From: Gryganskiella cystojenkinii
Lineage: Eukaryota > Mortierellomycota > Mortierellomycetes > Mortierellales > Mortierellaceae
Assembly: GCA_015852425.1 (NCBI GenBank)
Contig: JAAAIG010000969.1
Location: 3,475-13,494, forward strand
DNA: 10,020 nucleotides
Reading direction: 5' to 3'
Positions within the stretch are counted from its first letter, which is position 1. Each line of letters begins with the position of its first letter. Below the pieces are notes generated by a model, which saw nothing but the letters and a program-made list of their open reading frames with translations, was not told the origin of the DNA and did no database searches. Both the position numbers and the translations under genes were made by a program. Positions 7,882 through 10,020 of the stretch are shown piece by piece.

Positions 7882-9909
7882 TCAGTATCGGAGCGTCAGG
7901 TTGACACTGCCGTCCAACTGATTGAACTCGTAATCGACCACCATATCCAACTCATCCGACATTTGAGCCACCATCGCATCATCCATCCGGACCATCAACT
8001 CCTTCTTGTTTGTCTTTCGGTAAACGCATGAAATGGTCGATGACTGGATCTCGAGTTTCTCGGACAATTTTTGAATCAGGTCCGTCAACGTAAACTTTTC
8101 CAGGTACACGGCACGGTAGACGGCCTCACCCCCAATCTTGATATACAGACACAAGACTGGGCGACGTTTACGCATTGGTGCCGGGACATAGTTGGGATCA
8201 CGGTCTAGGAATAACTCGGAAGACGACGTTCCGTGAGCACCAGCACCGCCGCCGACGACGACGGCATTCGAGGACGAGGACGATACTGGGAAACCGACTT
8301 GGGATCCTTGCTGAGCATAATCCAGTGGCTGGTGGTGTTGTTGCTGTTGTTGTTGACTTTGTTGCTGCTGCTGATGTTGCTGTGATTGACCATGGCCACT
8401 AATTTGACTGCCACCATCGCTAGTCACACGACGACGTTTCTTGCTTGCAGGCGTTCCCGAAGTCGTCGAGGAATTTTCCCCCCCGCCGCCACCGTTCGCG
8501 GACACAGGAGAATTCATCCGGTTCTCGACCGAGTCGCCTCTTGCCGAGGACGACGACGCGCGATCACCGACACTGCCCTCACCACCTGTGCCCCCACTAT
8601 CTGCTTCTGAATCCAAGGTCAAGGTCTCAGACAGATCCAACGTCTCCTCCTCGCCTGAGCCCTCGGGGTGATCCAGACATTCTGAGAACAACGACACCGA
8701 CTGAACAGGCGCCAACATGTTCGCCAGTGGGTTCGTGTCCGCGTTCTTGCCGCGCATCTTGTCCCACATCTTTTCCAGGTGCTTATGATCGTCCTTATTC
8801 TTACGTTCCGCGCCCTATATATATACATAGTTTTTTTTGGCCATATCAAAAAAGAGGTATAATAGTTTAACCAAACAATGAAAAAAAAAAAAAAAAAAAA
8901 AATAATCATCGCTATACTGTTGGATGCTAAAAGAATCCTGGTATAGCGGCATAGATTTACCTTGTCACGGAACAACTTGATCTTGGCAAACGATCTCTCC
9001 ACGGCTTGTCCGTTATCTGATCCATTATTGTTATTGCTGTTGTTGTGATGTTGAGGGTTATGACCATTGCTATGACTGCCACCAATCCCATCCAGGATCG
9101 TGTCCATATGCACCCTTAATGGGATTCCCTTGACACCCTTGATCCTTGAGAAATCTGTCGACAGACAGTTGAATCGGACCATCAGTTTCGCGCCAGATTT
9201 ACCATTCCACTTGAACGAGATGCGGTCAAAGGTCTTGGATTGCACCTCCATCATGCCGCTGGACGAGGCCTTTTCGATATCCAACGCACGTGCAGTTTTT
9301 GGGTTGGCCTGTTGACTCAACCAAAAACTCCAATAAGGCGCAGCGAGGCGTCGATGCGAGGCGTCATGAAAGGTCACCTTGATCACACTAGTGATATCAC
9401 CATCGTATTCCTCCGTGTCCTCCAATGCAACAGTGTAGAATTGACCTGTTAATGAAGCATTTGAGGGAAAAGGAAAATACCCAAGCACCGGGTTATTGTT
9501 AGGGACAACAGTGTTGCTTTTTGTCTCCAGCATGGACGGAGAAAGATGACAAGAAAACACACTAGTGCACATTTGGCCTCGAAAAAGGGTGACCATTGTT
9601 GTTGTTGTTGTTATTTTTTATGTTCCATTAAGATTGTGGTTTGCCCTCCCAACCCGCCCGCCCTGACGTTTCGTCCTGCTCTCTCTCCAACGGTGAAGCA
9701 AGTCCTCCAAAAACAAGAATTTCAATGTCACCAATTTGTTTTCTTGTCGGACAACAATGCAGAGTCGGGACTATCTCTCTCTCTCTCTCTCCTTCTTTCT
9801 TGTTGTCTTCATCTTATACTCCTTACCTTTGTTCAAGTACGTCACCGGCGTCTCTTCTTGTCGCTGCATTGCTGCCGTCTGGGCCTCGAGCGTGATCTTG
9901 AACCGCAAA
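7882..9909 (-). CDS. Grainyhead/CP2-family transcription factor, 5' end outside the window
   Basis: Sequence-specific nuclear transcription factor. In animals the family controls epithelial barrier genes. The Neurospora Grainyhead-like protein affects conidial separation and cell-wall remodelling genes. Visible exons: 9909..9827, 9445..8961, 8814..7882 (about 499 residues), introns 381 and 146 nt, donors GTAAGG and GTAAAT, all in phase. The DNA-binding domain (visible residues 1-190) begins LRFKITLEAQTAA, runs through TYLNKG|GQFYTV across an intron, and carries the hallmark CLSTDFSRIKGVKG and KLFRDK|GAERK across the next. A disordered linker holds an acidic stretch, poly-Gly and poly-Ser, a KKRRRV nuclear signal (8442-8425) and a Q tract. 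The last 95 residues (PVLCLYIKIGG to NLTLRY) are the ubiquitin-like dimerisation domain, with VRMDDAMV matching the conserved V.MDD motif. The first exon begins mid-codon after a TTAG acceptor at 9911-9910, so the start codon lies beyond it. Confidence 0.95.
8329..8388 (-). repeat. Glutamine/histidine-rich tract in the CP2 factor
   Basis: Encodes Q-S-QQ-H-QQQQQ-S-QQQQQQ-HH-Q with mixed CAA and CAG codons. It lies in the low-complexity linker between the DNA-binding and dimerisation domains, just after the KKRRRV nuclear signal. Q-rich segments of this kind often act in transcriptional activation or condensate formation; that role is inferred. Confidence 0.9.
8881..8902 (+). repeat. A22 homopolymer (T22 on the coding strand) inside a CP2 intron
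   Basis: Lies in the middle of the 146-nt intron 8960..8815 and not directly before the acceptor, which instead follows a TA-rich stretch (tatatatatag). The length is likely to vary between reads and strains, but it does not touch coding sequence. Confidence 0.9.
9446..9826 (-). other. 381-nt intron splitting the CP2 DNA-binding domain
   Basis: The donor is AAAG|GTAAGG and the acceptor ATTAACAG|GTCAATTC. Joining them restores the conserved Y-L-N-K-G-Q-F-Y motif through a split Gly codon. Contains a CT microsatellite at 9774-9792. Reading through the donor meets an in-frame TAG at 9773-9771, so retention would truncate the protein early. Confidence 0.9.
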
Positions 9910-10020
9910 CTAAGTAAAAAGAAAAATAAAAGAAAAGGTCATGTCATTGGACTGGTTAGCAATCCACTGAAGGGCGAAGTCGCACAAACAGCTCACTGAG
10001 TACACGTAAAACGCAAAAAA

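Noticed and set aside
8445..8870. 141-codon plus-strand frame rich in R, S, P and T
   Set aside because: Antisense of the disordered linker of the CP2 factor; its composition is dictated by that coding strand.
1..10020. An undescribed defence, mobile or biosynthetic system
   Set aside because: All supported genes belong to well-known eukaryotic housekeeping families. No transposase, reverse transcriptase, terminal repeats or clustered enzymes were found on either strand.

Overview
The window looks like ordinary nuclear DNA from a filamentous fungus. It carries intron-containing eukaryotic genes with GT..AG introns, CTAAC/CTGAC-like branch sites, long T-runs inside introns, CT-rich leaders and glutamine-rich linkers. 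The style resembles early-diverging Mucoromycota/Mortierellomycota, but that placement is an inference from gene style and not a database result. There is no bacterial-type organisation, mobile element, CRISPR array or recognisable RNA gene.

Layout. (1) Positions 3-1153, minus strand: a complete three-exon gene for a penta-EF-hand (PEF1/ALG-2-like) calcium-binding protein with a glutamine-rich N-terminus. (2) Positions 1154-4947: a 3.8 kb gap between divergent genes, with simple repeats (GA, TG, TC, a G12 run). Its right end looks like the transcribed leader of the next gene. (3) Positions 4948-6825, plus strand: a complete four-exon gene for a 357-residue, ten-helix triose-phosphate-transporter-fold membrane protein (TPT/SLC35E type). 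(4) Positions 6826-7881: a 1.06 kb region between converging 3' ends. (5) Positions 7882 to the right edge, minus strand: a Grainyhead/CP2-family transcription factor, complete at the C-terminus, with its first exon(s) outside the window.

The three genes (calcium sensor, Golgi/ER or organellar solute carrier, transcription factor) show no sign of forming one pathway; they are neighbours, not an operon or cluster. All exon joins were worked out by hand from splice sites, reading phase and family alignment. They are internally consistent except for the first intron of the PEF gene. There the conserved family sequence continues upstream of the only canonical acceptor, so either a TG acceptor or an 8-residue loss has to be assumed. 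That is the most interesting single observation here. I did not find convincing evidence for an undescribed multi-gene system.
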